DNA of 46,835 nt from Anoxybacillus sp. J5B_2022 (GTDB taxonomy: Bacteria > Bacillota > Bacilli > Bacillales > Anoxybacillaceae): positions 1-46,835 of the forward strand of contig NZ_JAPSMC010000021.1 of the NCBI RefSeq assembly GCF_026847645.1. Direction: 5' to 3'. The stretch's first letter is position 1; every line of letters starts with the position of its first letter. Below the pieces are notes generated by a model. The model searched no databases. It was not told where the DNA came from and saw only the letters and a program-made list of their open reading frames with translations. Below, piece by piece: positions 23,582 through 33,320 of this stretch. Position numbers and translations under genes: made by a program.

Positions 23582-24715
23582 TTACCGGCGGCGGTTACGA
23601 TTGCGTAAGAAAGCTGGGATGTCTAACGGATCTTCTACTTGCGCCGAACGGAAGGAGTTATAATCTTGAACTGGCTCTTCCCTTTTTTCGCGTTTGACGC
23701 CAACATTTGGTTTCGATGCTGTGCCGATTCCGGAACGAAGCGGACGAGACGATTGTCCTTCGTTTTCGCTAAATCCAGTGGCAATGACCGTAACGATGAT
23801 TTCGTCTTTTAAATTTTCGTTAATGACCGATCCAAAAATCATGTTCACGTCTTGGTCAGAAGCGGAAGCTACAATGTCGGCCGCTTCTTGTACTTCGTAC
23901 AAGCTTAAATTCGTGCCGCCCGTAATGTTCATTAACACACCTTGCGCGCCGTCGATTGACGTTTCCAATAGTGGGCTTGAGATCGCTTTTTTCGCTGCTT
24001 CAGCAGCGCGGTTTTCACCGCTAGCAATCCCGATTCCCATTAATGCGGAACCTTTATTCGACATAATCGTTTTCACGTCAGCAAAATCAAGGTTAATTAG
24101 CCCTGGAACGGCAATTAAGTCAGAGATGCCTTGCACCCCTTGACGAAGCACGTTATCTGCTTCGCGGAACGCTTCAAGCATCGGCGTGTTTTTATCGACA
24201 ATTTCTAAAAGACGATCGTTTGGAATGACAATTAACGTATCGACCGCTTCTTTCATCGCAGCAATTCCGTTAGCTGCCTGCATCGCCCGTTTCCGGCCTT
24301 CAAATGTAAACGGACGTGTAACGACACCAACTGTCAATGCGCCTAAATCGCGCGCGATTTGCGCAATGACTGGTGCCGCTCCTGTTCCTGTACCACCGCC
24401 CATTCCGGCCGTGACAAATACCATGTCTGCGCCTTTTAATGCTTCTTCGATTTGCTCTTTGCTTTCTTCTGCTGCTTTTTTCCCGACCTCAGGATTTGCC
24501 CCTGCTCCCAATCCGCGTGTCAATTTCGCACCAATTTGTAACTTGATTGGAGCTTTGGACAAATTCAAGGCTTGTGCATCGGTGTTGACTGCAATAAACT
24601 CTACACCTTGTACGCCATGTTCAATCATTCGATTTACAGCGTTATTTCCGCCGCCGCCAACACCGATGACTTTAATCGTTGCTAACTGATCAACTGTAGT
24701 GTCAAACTCCAACAT
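23582..24715 (-). CDS. ftsZ: Cell division protein FtsZ
   Basis: The tubulin-like GTPase that builds the division ring. The 377-residue protein has the GTP-binding signature [13 protein letters not shown] (GGGTGTG at 106-112), the catalytic T7-loop region [16 protein letters not shown], a variable linker rich in K/R/E from about residue 318, and the conserved tail [13 protein letters not shown] that binds FtsA, SepF and other partners. GGGAGG lies ahead of the ATG. It follows ftsA by 27 bases. Its stop codon abuts the composite repeat. Confidence 0.98.
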   Translation of the reverse strand: MLEFDTTVDQLATIKVIGVGGGGNNAVNRMIEHGVQGVEFIAVNTDAQALNLSKAPIKLQIGAKLTRGLGAGANPEVGKKAAEESKEQIEEALKGADMVFVTAGMGGGTGTGAAPVIAQIARDLGALTVGVVTRPFTFEGRKRAMQAANGIAAMKEAVDTLIVIPNDRLLEIVDKNTPMLEAFREADNVLRQGVQGISDLIAVPGLINLDFADVKTIMSNKGSALMGIGIASGENRAAEAAKKAISSPLLETSIDGAQGVLMNITGGTNLSLYEVQEAADIVASASDQDVNMIFGSVINENLKDEIIVTVIATGFSENEGQSSRPLRSGIGTASKPNVGVKREKREEPVQDYNSFRSAQVEDPLDIPAFLRNRNRRR

Positions 24716-24742
24716 GACAAAATCCTCCCAATAATTCGATCT

Positions 24743-26020
24743 CTATTCAAAGAAATAACCGAAAAATTTTTTAACTTTTTGTCCTAAATTATCTTCTTTT
24801 CCTTTTGGCTTAGTTTTAGCCGGCTGCTGTTTCACAGGTCGCTTTTCCGGCGCTTCGACCGTTGCTCCTACAGGAGTCCGCCGCCCTTGTAATTTCGCAT
24901 GCCGGTAGGCAAACTTAATCAATCCAACTCCTGTCGTATATTGTGGGTCGCGAACGCCGATATAATCAGGGATCGCTACGCGGACACTGCTCCCTAACAC
25001 CACTTGAGCTAATTCTAAAATACCCGGCATGTTAGCGACTCCACCGGCTAACACGTATCCGCCTGGCAAATCCCGAAATCCCAATTTACGAATTTCTTGA
25101 TATACAAGTTGAAAAATTTCTTCAAGCCTTGCTTCAATAATATCAGCAAGTTCCAGTTGAGTAAACGGTTGATGTTGATCAGTACCGATGATTGGAACAC
25201 TAAAAAATTCTTCTTCGGAAGCAAGGTCATAAAAAGCATGTCCATGTTTTAGCTTGATTTTTTCCGCATCTTCCGTCGATGTCCGCAAACCGATGGAAAT
25301 ATCTTTTGTAATATGATCGCCACCGACCGGAAGAACGGATGTTGCCTGCAAAAATCCTTGCTCAAACACAGCGACAGTAGTAGAGCCACCACCGATATCG
25401 ACTAATGCGACCCCTAAATTTTTTTCATCTTTCGATAAAGCAAGCGAGCCTGCGGCAAGCGGTTGCAGACAAATGTCGCTAATCTCCAACCCCGCCCGCT
25501 CTACACAGCGAAGTAAATTATGTAAAACGGTTTTGGCTCCTGTAATCATCGTCCCTTCCATTTCCAAACGCACACCGAGCATGCCGCGCGGATCGTTAAT
25601 GCCATCAAGACCATCGACGATAAACTGCCGCGGAATGACCCCGATAATTTCCCGGTCCGGCGGAATCGACACGACTTGGGCGGAATCGATGACGCGCGCG
25701 ACATCTTCATCCGTAATCTCACGGTTTTCGCTAGAAACAGCGACGATGCCGTGACAATCTTGTAGCTGAATATGGTTTCCGTTCACACCAACAACGACGC
25801 GCTGGATCGTTAACCCGATCATTCGCTCCGCTTGGTCAATCGCGCGCTTAATCGATTGCACCGTTTCATCTATATCAACAATGGCTCCTTTTTTGAGCCC
25901 TTCGGATTTCACGTTACCAACGCCAATAATGTTTAATGACTCATTCAACATTTCCCCGATAATAACCTTAACACTGGATGTACCGATGTCAAGACTAACA
26001 ACGATTTCATTGCTGTTCAT
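24743..26020 (-). CDS. ftsA: Cell division protein FtsA
   Basis: An actin-family ATPase that tethers FtsZ to the membrane and recruits late division proteins. The 425-residue protein has the phosphate-1 loop SLDIGTSSVKV, phosphate-2 VDIGGGSTTVAVF and adenosine motif GYVLAGGVANMPG. A 1C subdomain lies at about 85-165. A basic linker ends in the amphipathic membrane anchor GQKVKKFFGYFFE. The ATG at 26018-26020 follows GGGGGTG. It is the first gene after a candidate SigH promoter. Confidence 0.97.
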   Translation of the reverse strand: MNSNEIVVSLDIGTSSVKVIIGEMLNESLNIIGVGNVKSEGLKKGAIVDIDETVQSIKRAIDQAERMIGLTIQRVVVGVNGNHIQLQDCHGIVAVSSENREITDEDVARVIDSAQVVSIPPDREIIGVIPRQFIVDGLDGINDPRGMLGVRLEMEGTMITGAKTVLHNLLRCVERAGLEISDICLQPLAAGSLALSKDEKNLGVALVDIGGGSTTVAVFEQGFLQATSVLPVGGDHITKDISIGLRTSTEDAEKIKLKHGHAFYDLASEEEFFSVPIIGTDQHQPFTQLELADIIEARLEEIFQLVYQEIRKLGFRDLPGGYVLAGGVANMPGILELAQVVLGSSVRVAIPDYIGVRDPQYTTGVGLIKFAYRHAKLQGRRTPVGATVEAPEKRPVKQQPAKTKPKGKEDNLGQKVKKFFGYFFE

Positions 26021-26089
26021 TCTTTGGCACCCCCTTTAGCAAACTTCATCGACTCAGTCGAACAGCGACGAACAAGTTTTGTTTCATAT

Positions 26090-26117
26090 ATTCAACACAC
26101 TAACAAGCATTCCCTTT
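26090..26117 (-). promoter_or_regulatory. Candidate SigH promoter for ftsA-ftsZ
   Basis: AAAGGGAAT (26109-26117) against the SigH -35 RNAGGAWWW has one mismatch. GTTGAAT (26090-26096) fits the -10 RNNGAAT, with a 12-base spacer. B. subtilis ftsAZ has a SigH promoter (P2) used to raise FtsZ early in sporulation, so the position is meaningful. Confidence 0.55.
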
Positions 26118-26125
26118 TATTTAAA

Positions 26126-26479
26126 TCAACTTTTTTGCCGCCTCTCCATCCATTTTGCTAGCCAAATCCGACGAATGACGGCGATATTTTGAAATAATCG
26201 AACCCCGAAGGCAAATACGGCTGCTAAATACAAGTCTACACCAAGATGCACACCGAGAAAAGCTAAACTTGCGGCTAAAATGATATTAAAAAAGAAACCA
26301 GTCAAAAAAACATTTTCGTCATACACATTTTGCAAATGAGCACGAATGCCGCCGATTAACGTATCTAGCGCCGCCAACACCGATATGGATAAATAGCTTG
26401 AGTATTCATCGGGAATGCGCCAATTTGTTAACAACCCTAGCGTGATACCGATGATGAGGCCGATCAACGGGAGCCACAT
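26126..26479 (-). CDS. sbp: Small basic protein Sbp (DUF1290)
   Basis: A 117-residue membrane protein of the DUF1290 family found in the dcw cluster of Firmicutes. It has three or four hydrophobic segments, the conserved YLSISVLAALDTLIGGIRA segment and a basic C-terminus (WLAKWMERRQKS). The function is not established; in B. subtilis the gene lies between ylxX and ftsA, exactly as here. GGGGGAATAAT precedes the ATG. It begins one base after ylxX ends. Confidence 0.9.
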   Translation of the reverse strand: MWLPLIGLIIGITLGLLTNWRIPDEYSSYLSISVLAALDTLIGGIRAHLQNVYDENVFLTGFFFNIILAASLAFLGVHLGVDLYLAAVFAFGVRLFQNIAVIRRIWLAKWMERRQKS

Positions 26480-26480
26480 A

Positions 26481-27203
26481 TTATTCCCCCTCCTTTTCGG
26501 CTTCTACCGCTTCCATGTAACGAACATCATGCCATTGCCCATCGTATTTCGGGATTACAACCGTCGATATCGGATCAGAAACAGTAAGTTGCAAGTTCTC
26601 GATCACAAAATCATCGGAAATCGTCGATACTTTTAAGTGATTATGTAAAGTAGAAACGTCATTAGAAATTATTTTTACTTCGATTGGTAAGGAGGCAATT
26701 TTCACGTTTCCGACCTTCGTCACGCCGTTCACATCGCGAATAGCGGTTGTGTTAGTAATCCGTGCATTCGCAATGGCGATTTCTTTTGCCCCGTACATGT
26801 TTAGTTCGTTGATTAACCGCTTTAATAATTCAGGTGAAACTGTATGCGTAATTGGACCAACATAATTTTCCGGATAAAATGGCTCAATCGTCAATACAAG
26901 CCCTGGTCCTTTTATTTCTGTCAACCCGGCTTCTTCTTTTAACTCTGCGACCGTTTTTTGCAACATTGCTTCTTCGTCAATAGAACGGGTCTGTTCATAA
27001 TTTGCGATTTGGTCGTCGTTGCGGCGAATTTCCAGCAAAAGCTGTTGCTGTAATTGCTGCTCACGCTTTAAATCTTGACGCAACTCCCAAATATCGCGCG
27101 TATCGCGTACAATCGGGTCTTTCGTCGACCGAAACTGGACAGCGAGCATAAACCCGATAATCGCGGCAATGAGCGTAAACTGGAAAATTTTTTTTCTTTC
27201 CAA
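26481..27203 (-). CDS. ylxX: DUF881 membrane-anchored protein YlxX
   Basis: A 240-residue bitopic protein with one N-terminal membrane segment (about 7-22, FTLIAAIIGFMLAVQF), a coiled coil (about 35-90) and an extracytoplasmic DUF881 domain with GPGLVLTIE, LLKRLINELNMYGAKEIAIANARI and TTAIRDVNG. TTG at 27201-27203 is the start, six bases after GGTGA, and it aligns with the B. subtilis N-terminus. It is the second of two tandem DUF881 genes. Role unknown; location suggests envelope or division. Confidence 0.9.
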   Translation of the reverse strand: MERKKIFQFTLIAAIIGFMLAVQFRSTKDPIVRDTRDIWELRQDLKREQQLQQQLLLEIRRNDDQIANYEQTRSIDEEAMLQKTVAELKEEAGLTEIKGPGLVLTIEPFYPENYVGPITHTVSPELLKRLINELNMYGAKEIAIANARITNTTAIRDVNGVTKVGNVKIASLPIEVKIISNDVSTLHNHLKVSTISDDFVIENLQLTVSDPISTVVIPKYDGQWHDVRYMEAVEAEKEGE

Positions 27204-27227
27204 CGCGCTTCACCAAACTTTCCGTTT

Positions 27228-27935
27228 TTAATCATGATTCGTATGAAAAACTGGATCTAAAACAATTTCTTCTTTGCTCGCTATTTTCACGACGACATGG
27301 TCGTTGACTAACTGATCTTTCACCCCTCCGGCAATGTTGAGCGCCGAAGTTAGCACGTTTGGATCACCGATCGCAGAAATGACAAACGGAGCAGCATGCT
27401 GCACGCCGTCCACTTCGATCACCGGGCCGTTACACACAATATATGAACGATGAGAGATTCGCTGTCCATTGATCGCAATCGCTTCTGCTCCGGAAAGCAA
27501 TAATTCATGGATCACTTTCAACACATGTTGCTCGTGAACGATGTAGTTGGTTGCATTTTGCTCGCTCGGGATATAGGACGCATCCGCTAGCGTCACTTCG
27601 ATCCCTTTTCCTTTTACTTTCACTTTGCCGATGTACATGCGCAACTGTTCCGCCTCCTTCACTAAGCCAGTATACGCGTTTTGTTCGTTCGCTAACTCTT
27701 TTTCTATTTGATGTATCTGTTCTTGTTTTTTCAGCAATTGCTTCTTAAGCTTACTATTTTTCTCTTGTGCCTGAATGAGCAATTGCCGATATTCGTACTC
27801 CTTTTGCCATTGCCGATCCGTCACGTTCCGTTTTGCCGTTTGCTCTTTTGTATATTGATAGGAAAAGGAAAGCATAAACCCGAGCACAAGACAAACAAAG
27901 GAAAGGATGACATCATTACCTCGCACTTTTTTCAT
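27228..27935 (-). CDS. ylxW: DUF881 membrane-anchored protein YlxW
   Basis: A 235-residue relative of YlxX: a membrane segment near residues 8-27 (VILSFVCLVLGFMLSFSY), a coiled coil rich in K/Q/E (about 40-90), then DUF881 with GKGIEVTLADA, HELLLSGAEAIAINGQRI and ISAIGDPNVL. The ATG at 27933-27935 is six bases after GGAGG. An ATG seven codons upstream lacks a good site and lies further inside divIB. It overlaps the divIB end by 20 bases. Exact role unknown. Confidence 0.88.
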   Translation of the reverse strand: MKKVRGNDVILSFVCLVLGFMLSFSYQYTKEQTAKRNVTDRQWQKEYEYRQLLIQAQEKNSKLKKQLLKKQEQIHQIEKELANEQNAYTGLVKEAEQLRMYIGKVKVKGKGIEVTLADASYIPSEQNATNYIVHEQHVLKVIHELLLSGAEAIAINGQRISHRSYIVCNGPVIEVDGVQHAAPFVISAIGDPNVLTSALNIAGGVKDQLVNDHVVVKIASKEEIVLDPVFHTNHD

Positions 27936-28707
27936 TGCCATCCTCCTTTTTTTCATCGTAAGCTTTAAAATAGTTGCTTACTTCTAAATGAACGACACCT
28001 TTTACGTTCGGGTTTAATTGTTTCACAATTTCTGGATACAACCGCATTTTTTCCGCGAAATTTTGCACGGTTGCGCTCACTTCAAACCCATCATTCATGT
28101 ACACCGTTATATGGTATTGATCATATTTGGTCGGTGCATAATGAATTTCAGAAATAGCATTCAATATATAAGGAGGCAGTTGCGCTAATTGCGCGGCTAT
28201 CTCTTGAATATCTTCACCTGCTTTCCAGTTCACTAAAATCGGCGCATCACTTAATGCCGTTTTTGGTTTGTTTTTCGTTAAAATTTTGCCGTTCTCTAAA
28301 ATAGGGAAAAACGTTTGTTTATGCTCGATGTAAGCGACCCGTCGTCTCTCTTTTATGTATAGGACGATTGTATTTGGAAACTGTTTTTCTACCGTTACTT
28401 GTTTAATTTCTGGAAGGGACTCGAGCACCTGCTCTACCTGCACGGTTTTTACCCTCCAAAAGCTTGTTCGGTTTGTCAAACCGCTTGCTTGAATGATTTG
28501 CCTAGCTGAAACGTGCTGATTCCCTCTCACATCAATGTGCCGAACATTGCTTAACGGTGATTGAAAATAAATAATACATAAAATAAGCATAAAAAAGAAA
28601 ACAATATAGGCTGTTAGCCGGCGATTCACTTTTTGTCTGCGCCGCTGTTTCAGCTTCGGAACACGTTCTTCGAGAACGACAACTTTTCCTTTTTTCAACT
28701 CGCTCAC
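27916..28707 (-). CDS. divIB: Cell division protein DivIB (FtsQ)
   Basis: A 263-residue bitopic protein that bridges FtsL/DivIC and the septal synthases. It has a basic cytoplasmic N-terminus (KLKQRRRQKVNRR), a membrane helix (about 33-50), the POTRA domain starting NVRHIDVRGNQHVSARQI, and the beta domain with PILVNWKAGEDIQEIAAQL and VYMNDGFEVSATVQNFAEKM. I chose GTG at 28705-28707, giving the same length as B. subtilis. The ribosome binding site is weak, and GTG at 28726-28728 or TTG at 28696-28698 remain possible. A terminator-like hairpin lies just upstream. Confidence 0.9.
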   Translation of the reverse strand: MSELKKGKVVVLEERVPKLKQRRRQKVNRRLTAYIVFFFMLILCIIYFQSPLSNVRHIDVRGNQHVSARQIIQASGLTNRTSFWRVKTVQVEQVLESLPEIKQVTVEKQFPNTIVLYIKERRRVAYIEHKQTFFPILENGKILTKNKPKTALSDAPILVNWKAGEDIQEIAAQLAQLPPYILNAISEIHYAPTKYDQYHITVYMNDGFEVSATVQNFAEKMRLYPEIVKQLNPNVKGVVHLEVSNYFKAYDEKKEDGNEKSAR

Positions 28708-28730
28708 CGCTTTCTGACACTTACACACAA

Positions 28731-28760
28731 TAAAACAAACGGCATTGTTTCATGCCGTTG
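28731..28760 (-). terminator. Terminator between murB and divIB
   Basis: CAACGGCAT/ATGCCGTTTG hairpin with a six-base loop, followed by TTTTATT on the minus strand. A TATAAT-like element (28784-28790 area) lies just upstream of the hairpin but lacks a clear -35. Confidence 0.6.
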
Positions 28761-28822
28761 CACGTTTGGAACAAGCCTATTTTTATTATAACACAATGTT
28801 GAAAAAGAAGGTGACCTAATTT

Positions 28823-29734
28823 TTAGGACTTTCGACCAATGATTTCTACTTCCGTTTCTAAATGAATGCCATATAATTGATGAATCGTTCGTTTGACATA
28901 GGAAATTAAATCTAAAACATCTTTAGCTTTGGCGTTTCCTGTATTTACGATGAAATTGGCATGTTGTTCGGAGATTTTGGCCCCGCCGATCGCATAACCT
29001 TTCAACCCAGCTTCTTCAATTAGTTTCCCAGCATAATTTGGCAGCGGATTACGGAAAATGCTCCCTGCGCACGGATAGTTCCACGGTTGCGTATCGCGTC
29101 GATAATCTTTATTTTTTTGCATCGCAGCAACAATCTCTTCGCGCTCTCCTTTTTTCAGTTGCAAAACCGCAGCGAGGCAGATCCCAGGGCGTTTCGTTTG
29201 CAAAACCGATGTCCGATAGGAAAACTCCATTTGTTCATTCGTCAGCCATTCAATTGTTCCGTCTGGAAATAAAATTTGTGCTTTTTTAACAATCCGTGAC
29301 ATATCTGAGCCGTGTGCACCGGCGTTCATATAGACAGCACCGCCCACTGAACCTGGAATGCCTCCAGCAAACTCGAGTCCCGATAACCCTTGTTTGCTAA
29401 TCACTGTCACTAGTTTAATAAGGGGATAACCGCCGCCAACGGTTACTTCTTCCCCGTCAATCACTAATTCATCAAGCCCCTCGCCGATTTTAATGACCAC
29501 TCCTTCGATGCCGTCATCCGATACGAGCAAGTTCGATCCGCGGCCGATTGCCCGCCAATTGACTTGATGTTTTCGCACGATGGCCATCACTTTTCGTAAA
29601 CTTTCGCTACTGTCTGGTTCCACAAACACATCGGCAGGCCCGCCAATTTTAATGGTCGTATGATGAGCCAGCAGCTCATTTTCTTTGACTTTTCCAACCT
29701 TTGTTTCCACTAATTCTTTGACTAACGTCTGCAC
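28823..29734 (-). CDS. murB: UDP-N-acetylenolpyruvoylglucosamine reductase
   Basis: MurB reduces UDP-GlcNAc-enolpyruvate to UDP-MurNAc with NADPH and FAD. The 303-residue protein has [11 protein letters not shown], the FAD motifs [10 protein letters not shown] and [16 protein letters not shown], the catalytic Ser in CAGSIFRNP and the C-terminal Glu in ETEVEIIG. Same length as B. subtilis. The start is GTG at 29732-29734 with AAGGAG about ten bases upstream. It is flanked by hairpins on both sides, and murG, normally immediately upstream, is missing. Confidence 0.96.
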   Translation of the reverse strand: MQTLVKELVETKVGKVKENELLAHHTTIKIGGPADVFVEPDSSESLRKVMAIVRKHQVNWRAIGRGSNLLVSDDGIEGVVIKIGEGLDELVIDGEEVTVGGGYPLIKLVTVISKQGLSGLEFAGGIPGSVGGAVYMNAGAHGSDMSRIVKKAQILFPDGTIEWLTNEQMEFSYRTSVLQTKRPGICLAAVLQLKKGEREEIVAAMQKNKDYRRDTQPWNYPCAGSIFRNPLPNYAGKLIEEAGLKGYAIGGAKISEQHANFIVNTGNAKAKDVLDLISYVKRTIHQLYGIHLETEVEIIGRKS

Positions 29735-29807
29735 GAACAGTTCTCTCCTTTCTTGCTGTTTTCTAACATCATATGTGTTTTTTCCGTCGGTGTCGCTAAC
29801 ACGTAAA

Positions 29808-29842
29808 CAAAACGAGAGGGGCTGGCCTCTGAAAGATCCGTC
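29808..29842 (-). terminator. Possible weak terminator after spoVE
   Basis: GGGGACGG.../...CCAGCCCC hairpin with CTCGTTTTG after it on the minus strand. The stem has mismatches and the T tract is short. Confidence 0.35.
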
Positions 29843-29851
29843 CCCTTTTCT

Positions 29852-30952
29852 TTAATATCGCGCATGCTTGCTTATGTTTAACAGAACACCAATGGCCATG
29901 AGCATGAGCGTTAACGACGAACCACCATAGCTTAAAAACGGCAACGTAATTCCCGTTACCGGCATCAGCCCGGTGACGACGCCAATATTAATCATCACTT
30001 GGATCGCAATCATCGCAATGATTCCGACAGCTAAAAAACTACCATATAAATCTGGGGCGCCAAACGCGATACGGATTCCCCGCCAAAGCAGCAAGCTAAA
30101 CAATAATAAGACGAGCGAACCGCCGATAAACCCGAGCTCTTCTGCTAAAATCGCAAAAATAAAATCAGTTTGCGGCTCAGGCAAGTAAAAAAATTTTTGC
30201 CTGCTTTGTCCCAATCCTAAACCGAGCAATCCCCCTGGCCCGATCGCATAGAGCGATTGAATAATTTGAAAGCCGCTGCCGAGCGGATCTTCCCACGGAT
30301 TTAAAAAAGACGTAATTCGTTTGATGCGATACGGAGCGGATAGAACGAGCGCCGCAAAACCAGCCAAGCCAATCATTCCTAGCCCGATAAAATGGCTAAT
30401 GCGGGCACCAGCGACAAAAATCATCGCAATACAAGTGCCGACCATCACCGTTCCCGTTCCTAAATCAGGCTGCAACATGATCATGCCAAAAGCAGCGAAC
30501 ACGAGCGCTAATGAAGGAAGCAGCCCTTGTTTAAACGACGTAATCTTTTTTTGCTGTTCCGATAAATATTTCGCCAAAAAAGCGATCATCGCTAATTTCA
30601 TAAATTCCGACGGTTGGATCGAAAACGCGCCGACACCGATCCAACTTCGTGACCCGTTGCGCACCATCCCGATTCCAGGAATGAGCACAAGAACGAGGAG
30701 GACGAAACAAATAATTAGCAACACTTTCGCCCAGTCGCGCCATACCCAGTAGTCGACATTCATAATGAAAAACATCGCAATGATGCCGACACCAGCAAAT
30801 AATAACTGCCGTTTCGCGAAGAAAAATGAGTCATGGAACTTATATTCCGCCCACACCGCGCTGGCGCTATAAACCATGATGAGCCCGATCGCAAGAAGCA
30901 AGAACGTAAGAAAAATTAGCAAAAAATCAGGCGCAGACTTTTTTTGCGGCAA
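29852..30952 (-). CDS. spoVE: Spore cortex SEDS-family glycosyltransferase SpoVE
   Basis: A polytopic SEDS (FtsW/RodA/SpoVE) protein of 366 residues with about ten membrane helices, identical in length to B. subtilis SpoVE. SEDS motifs visible are NGSRSWIGVGAFSIQPSE, LQPDLGTG, LPEPQTDFIFAILAEELG and the C-terminal PVTGITLPFLSYGGSS. SEDS proteins polymerise lipid II glycan with a cognate class B PBP, here most likely SpoVD. The start is TTG at 30950-30952, seven bases after GAGGTG. FtsW is a close alternative, but locus and length favour SpoVE. Confidence 0.9.
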   Translation of the reverse strand: MPQKKSAPDFLLIFLTFLLLAIGLIMVYSASAVWAEYKFHDSFFFAKRQLLFAGVGIIAMFFIMNVDYWVWRDWAKVLLIICFVLLVLVLIPGIGMVRNGSRSWIGVGAFSIQPSEFMKLAMIAFLAKYLSEQQKKITSFKQGLLPSLALVFAAFGMIMLQPDLGTGTVMVGTCIAMIFVAGARISHFIGLGMIGLAGFAALVLSAPYRIKRITSFLNPWEDPLGSGFQIIQSLYAIGPGGLLGLGLGQSRQKFFYLPEPQTDFIFAILAEELGFIGGSLVLLLFSLLLWRGIRIAFGAPDLYGSFLAVGIIAMIAIQVMINIGVVTGLMPVTGITLPFLSYGGSSLTLMLMAIGVLLNISKHARY

Positions 30953-30989
30953 TGCCCAACACCTCAGCTTTATGAACGGTTTGTCCTTC

Positions 30990-32345
30990 TTATTTCAGCA
31001 TATGCACCGCGTTGACAAAAATGTCCCCTCTTTGCTCAAAAGTTTTATATTGATCCCAACTCGCACAGGCCGGCGACAATAAAATAATATCGCTTGGATC
31101 TGATAGTTCGTAAGCAACAGGTACGGCTTTTTCCACATTATCGACATGATAAACCGTTTCTATTCCTGCTTCTTTCGCGACCCTTTCTAGCTTCGGTGCT
31201 GTTTGGCCAAATAAAACGACGGCTTTTACATGACGCAAATAAGGGATGAGGTCGTCGAATTCATTGCCGCGATCCAATCCGCCTGCTAAAAGAATGATCG
31301 GCTGACCAGCAAACGCCGCTAACGCTTTTTGCGTTGCTAGTATATTCGTTGCTTTTGAGTCATTAAAAAATTTTCTTCCGTTCACCGTTCCTACATACTG
31401 AAGGCGATGTTTCACGCCGGTAAACGATGTCAATACGCGGACAATCGCCTCATTCTCCACCCCAACTAGCTTTGCGGCTGACACAGCTGCCAAAATGTTT
31501 TCAAGGTTATGCTTGCCTGGCAGTGCGATATCGGATATGTGAATGACTTTTTCGTCGTTCCAATAAAGGACGCCGTCTTTTAAATAGGCACCGCATTCTA
31601 ACGGCTTTGTTGTCGAAAACCATATTTTCGTAGCGTTAGACAAATTAGCAAGTGTTCTCACCCATTCGTCGTCCGCATTCACTACCGCGTAGTCGCTTTC
31701 GGTTTGATTTTTAAATAAATTCCCTTTCGCTTGCGCATATGCTTCTTTCGTTCCGTGGTAATCCAAATGTGCATCAAACAAGTTTAATAACACGGCGATA
31801 TGTGGACGAAACGTCTGAATCCCCATCAGTTGAAAGGAAGAGAGTTCGGTCACCACCCAATTGTCCGCAGCAGCTGTTTGTGCCACTTCACAAGCAACCG
31901 TTCCGATATTGCCGGCGATAAGCGGTTTCTTTTCGGCTTCCTTTAACATTTCGTAAATCAAAGTAGTCGTTGTCGTTTTGCCGTTCGAACCGGTAATACC
32001 GATAAACGGTGCTTCACAAATTTCGTAGGCGAGCTCTACTTCCGTCACGATCGGTAGTCCTTTTTCCATCGCTTTCGCAATAATCGGAGTGGAATACGGG
32101 ATCCCTGGATTTTTGACGAGTAAATCGAACGGTTCATCCAGCAGTTCGAGCGGATGTCCGCCGCAAATCACGCGAATCCCCATTTGTTCTAATTGTTGGG
32201 CTGCTTCATTTTCTTCATACGGTTTTTGGTCATTCACCGTTACGGTTGCTCCAAGTTCGTAAAGCAAACGGGCTGCGGCCAACCCGCTTTTCGCTAAACC
32301 AACGACGAATACACGTTTTCCTTGATATGTTGTTATATGTTTCAA
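30990..32345 (-). CDS. murD: UDP-N-acetylmuramoyl-L-alanine--D-glutamate ligase
   Basis: MurD adds D-Glu to UDP-MurNAc-L-Ala using ATP. The 451-residue protein shows the three Mur ligase domains: N-terminal uracil-binding ([15 protein letters not shown]), central ATPase with [10 protein letters not shown] at 119-128 and [11 protein letters not shown], and C-terminal FNDSKATN with [10 protein letters not shown] and [11 protein letters not shown]. The start is TTG at 32343-32345, adjacent to the mraY stop and nine bases after GAGGTG. The C-terminus VNAVHMLK equals the family's usual ending. Confidence 0.96.
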   Translation of the reverse strand: MKHITTYQGKRVFVVGLAKSGLAAARLLYELGATVTVNDQKPYEENEAAQQLEQMGIRVICGGHPLELLDEPFDLLVKNPGIPYSTPIIAKAMEKGLPIVTEVELAYEICEAPFIGITGSNGKTTTTTLIYEMLKEAEKKPLIAGNIGTVACEVAQTAAADNWVVTELSSFQLMGIQTFRPHIAVLLNLFDAHLDYHGTKEAYAQAKGNLFKNQTESDYAVVNADDEWVRTLANLSNATKIWFSTTKPLECGAYLKDGVLYWNDEKVIHISDIALPGKHNLENILAAVSAAKLVGVENEAIVRVLTSFTGVKHRLQYVGTVNGRKFFNDSKATNILATQKALAAFAGQPIILLAGGLDRGNEFDDLIPYLRHVKAVVLFGQTAPKLERVAKEAGIETVYHVDNVEKAVPVAYELSDPSDIILLSPACASWDQYKTFEQRGDIFVNAVHMLK

Positions 32346-33320
32346 TTACATCCACACCTCAATATAGATTCCGAGTATCGCAAACAATAAGCCAACCGCC
32401 CAAAAAGTGACGACGACACGCCACTCCGACCAGCCGATTAATTCGTAATGGTGGTGTAACGGACTCATGCGAAATACTCGTTTTCCTGTTGTTTTAAATG
32501 AAATGACTTGAATAATAACCGATAATGTTTCGATGACAAACACTCCGCCGATAATGGCGAGCAATAATTCTAGCTTCGTCAACATGGCCACAGTCGCAAT
32601 CGCTCCCCCTAGCGCTAGAGAACCGGTGTCTCCCATAAACACTTTCGCTGGATGAGCGTTAAAGACGAGGAAGCCGAGCACCGCTCCGACAACGGCAACG
32701 CTAAAAATCGCCACATCGTATTGTTGTTGATTCCATGCCAATACCGCGTAAGCACCAAACGCGATAGCCGCTGTCCCAGATAACAGACCGTCAAGACCAT
32801 CCGTTAAATTAACGGCGTTCGAGCCACCAACAAGCATAAACACCATAAGAAAAAGATAGCCCCAGCCTAAATCAAATGATATATGTGTTCCCGGGATATG
32901 TAACACGGTCGAAAAATGTTGCTGTTGATAAATGGTATAAAAAATCACTGCGATGATGAGTTGTCCCACTAGCTTCTGTTTGCTCGTCAAACCAAGGTTC
33001 CGTTTCATCACCACTTTAATAAAGTCATCGACAAAACCAAGCAAACCATAGCCGACTGTCACAAATAAAAGCAAATACGTTTCAACCGTTAAATGCGCAA
33101 ATTTTTTCGTGATCAATAAGGTGGTGATCACAATCGAAAGTAAAATCATGATCCCCCCCATCGTCGGGGTCCCCGATTTTTTTTGATGTGACTTCGGCCC
33201 TTCTTCCCGGATGCTCTGACCAAATTTTAATCTCCGTAAAAACGGAATGAAAAGAGGCGATAATACTACCGTAATCAAAAACGCTGTCACAATCGAGATC
33301 AGTATTACTTGTTCTACCAT
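32346..33320 (-). CDS. mraY: Phospho-N-acetylmuramoyl-pentapeptide-transferase
   Basis: MraY transfers phospho-MurNAc-pentapeptide to undecaprenyl phosphate, making lipid I. The 324-residue protein has about ten membrane helices. Active-site segments are [21 protein letters not shown] (96-100), NLTDGLDGL (171-179), [12 protein letters not shown] and the HHHYE motif near the C-terminus ([12 protein letters not shown]). The ATG at 33318-33320 overlaps the last codons of the Mur-like gene (TCATGGTAG), so the two are translationally coupled. Confidence 0.97.
   Translation of the reverse strand: MVEQVILISIVTAFLITVVLSPLFIPFLRRLKFGQSIREEGPKSHQKKSGTPTMGGIMILLSIVITTLLITKKFAHLTVETYLLLFVTVGYGLLGFVDDFIKVVMKRNLGLTSKQKLVGQLIIAVIFYTIYQQQHFSTVLHIPGTHISFDLGWGYLFLMVFMLVGGSNAVNLTDGLDGLLSGTAAIAFGAYAVLAWNQQQYDVAIFSVAVVGAVLGFLVFNAHPAKVFMGDTGSLALGGAIATVAMLTKLELLLAIIGGVFVIETLSVIIQVISFKTTGKRVFRMSPLHHHYELIGWSEWRVVVTFWAVGLLFAILGIYIEVWM

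Noticed and set aside
24186-24689. A plus-strand open frame of 167 codons
   Set aside because: It is antisense to the most conserved part of ftsZ; the low-complexity Ser/Pro/Ala content is what reverse reading of Gly/Ala-rich ftsZ produces.
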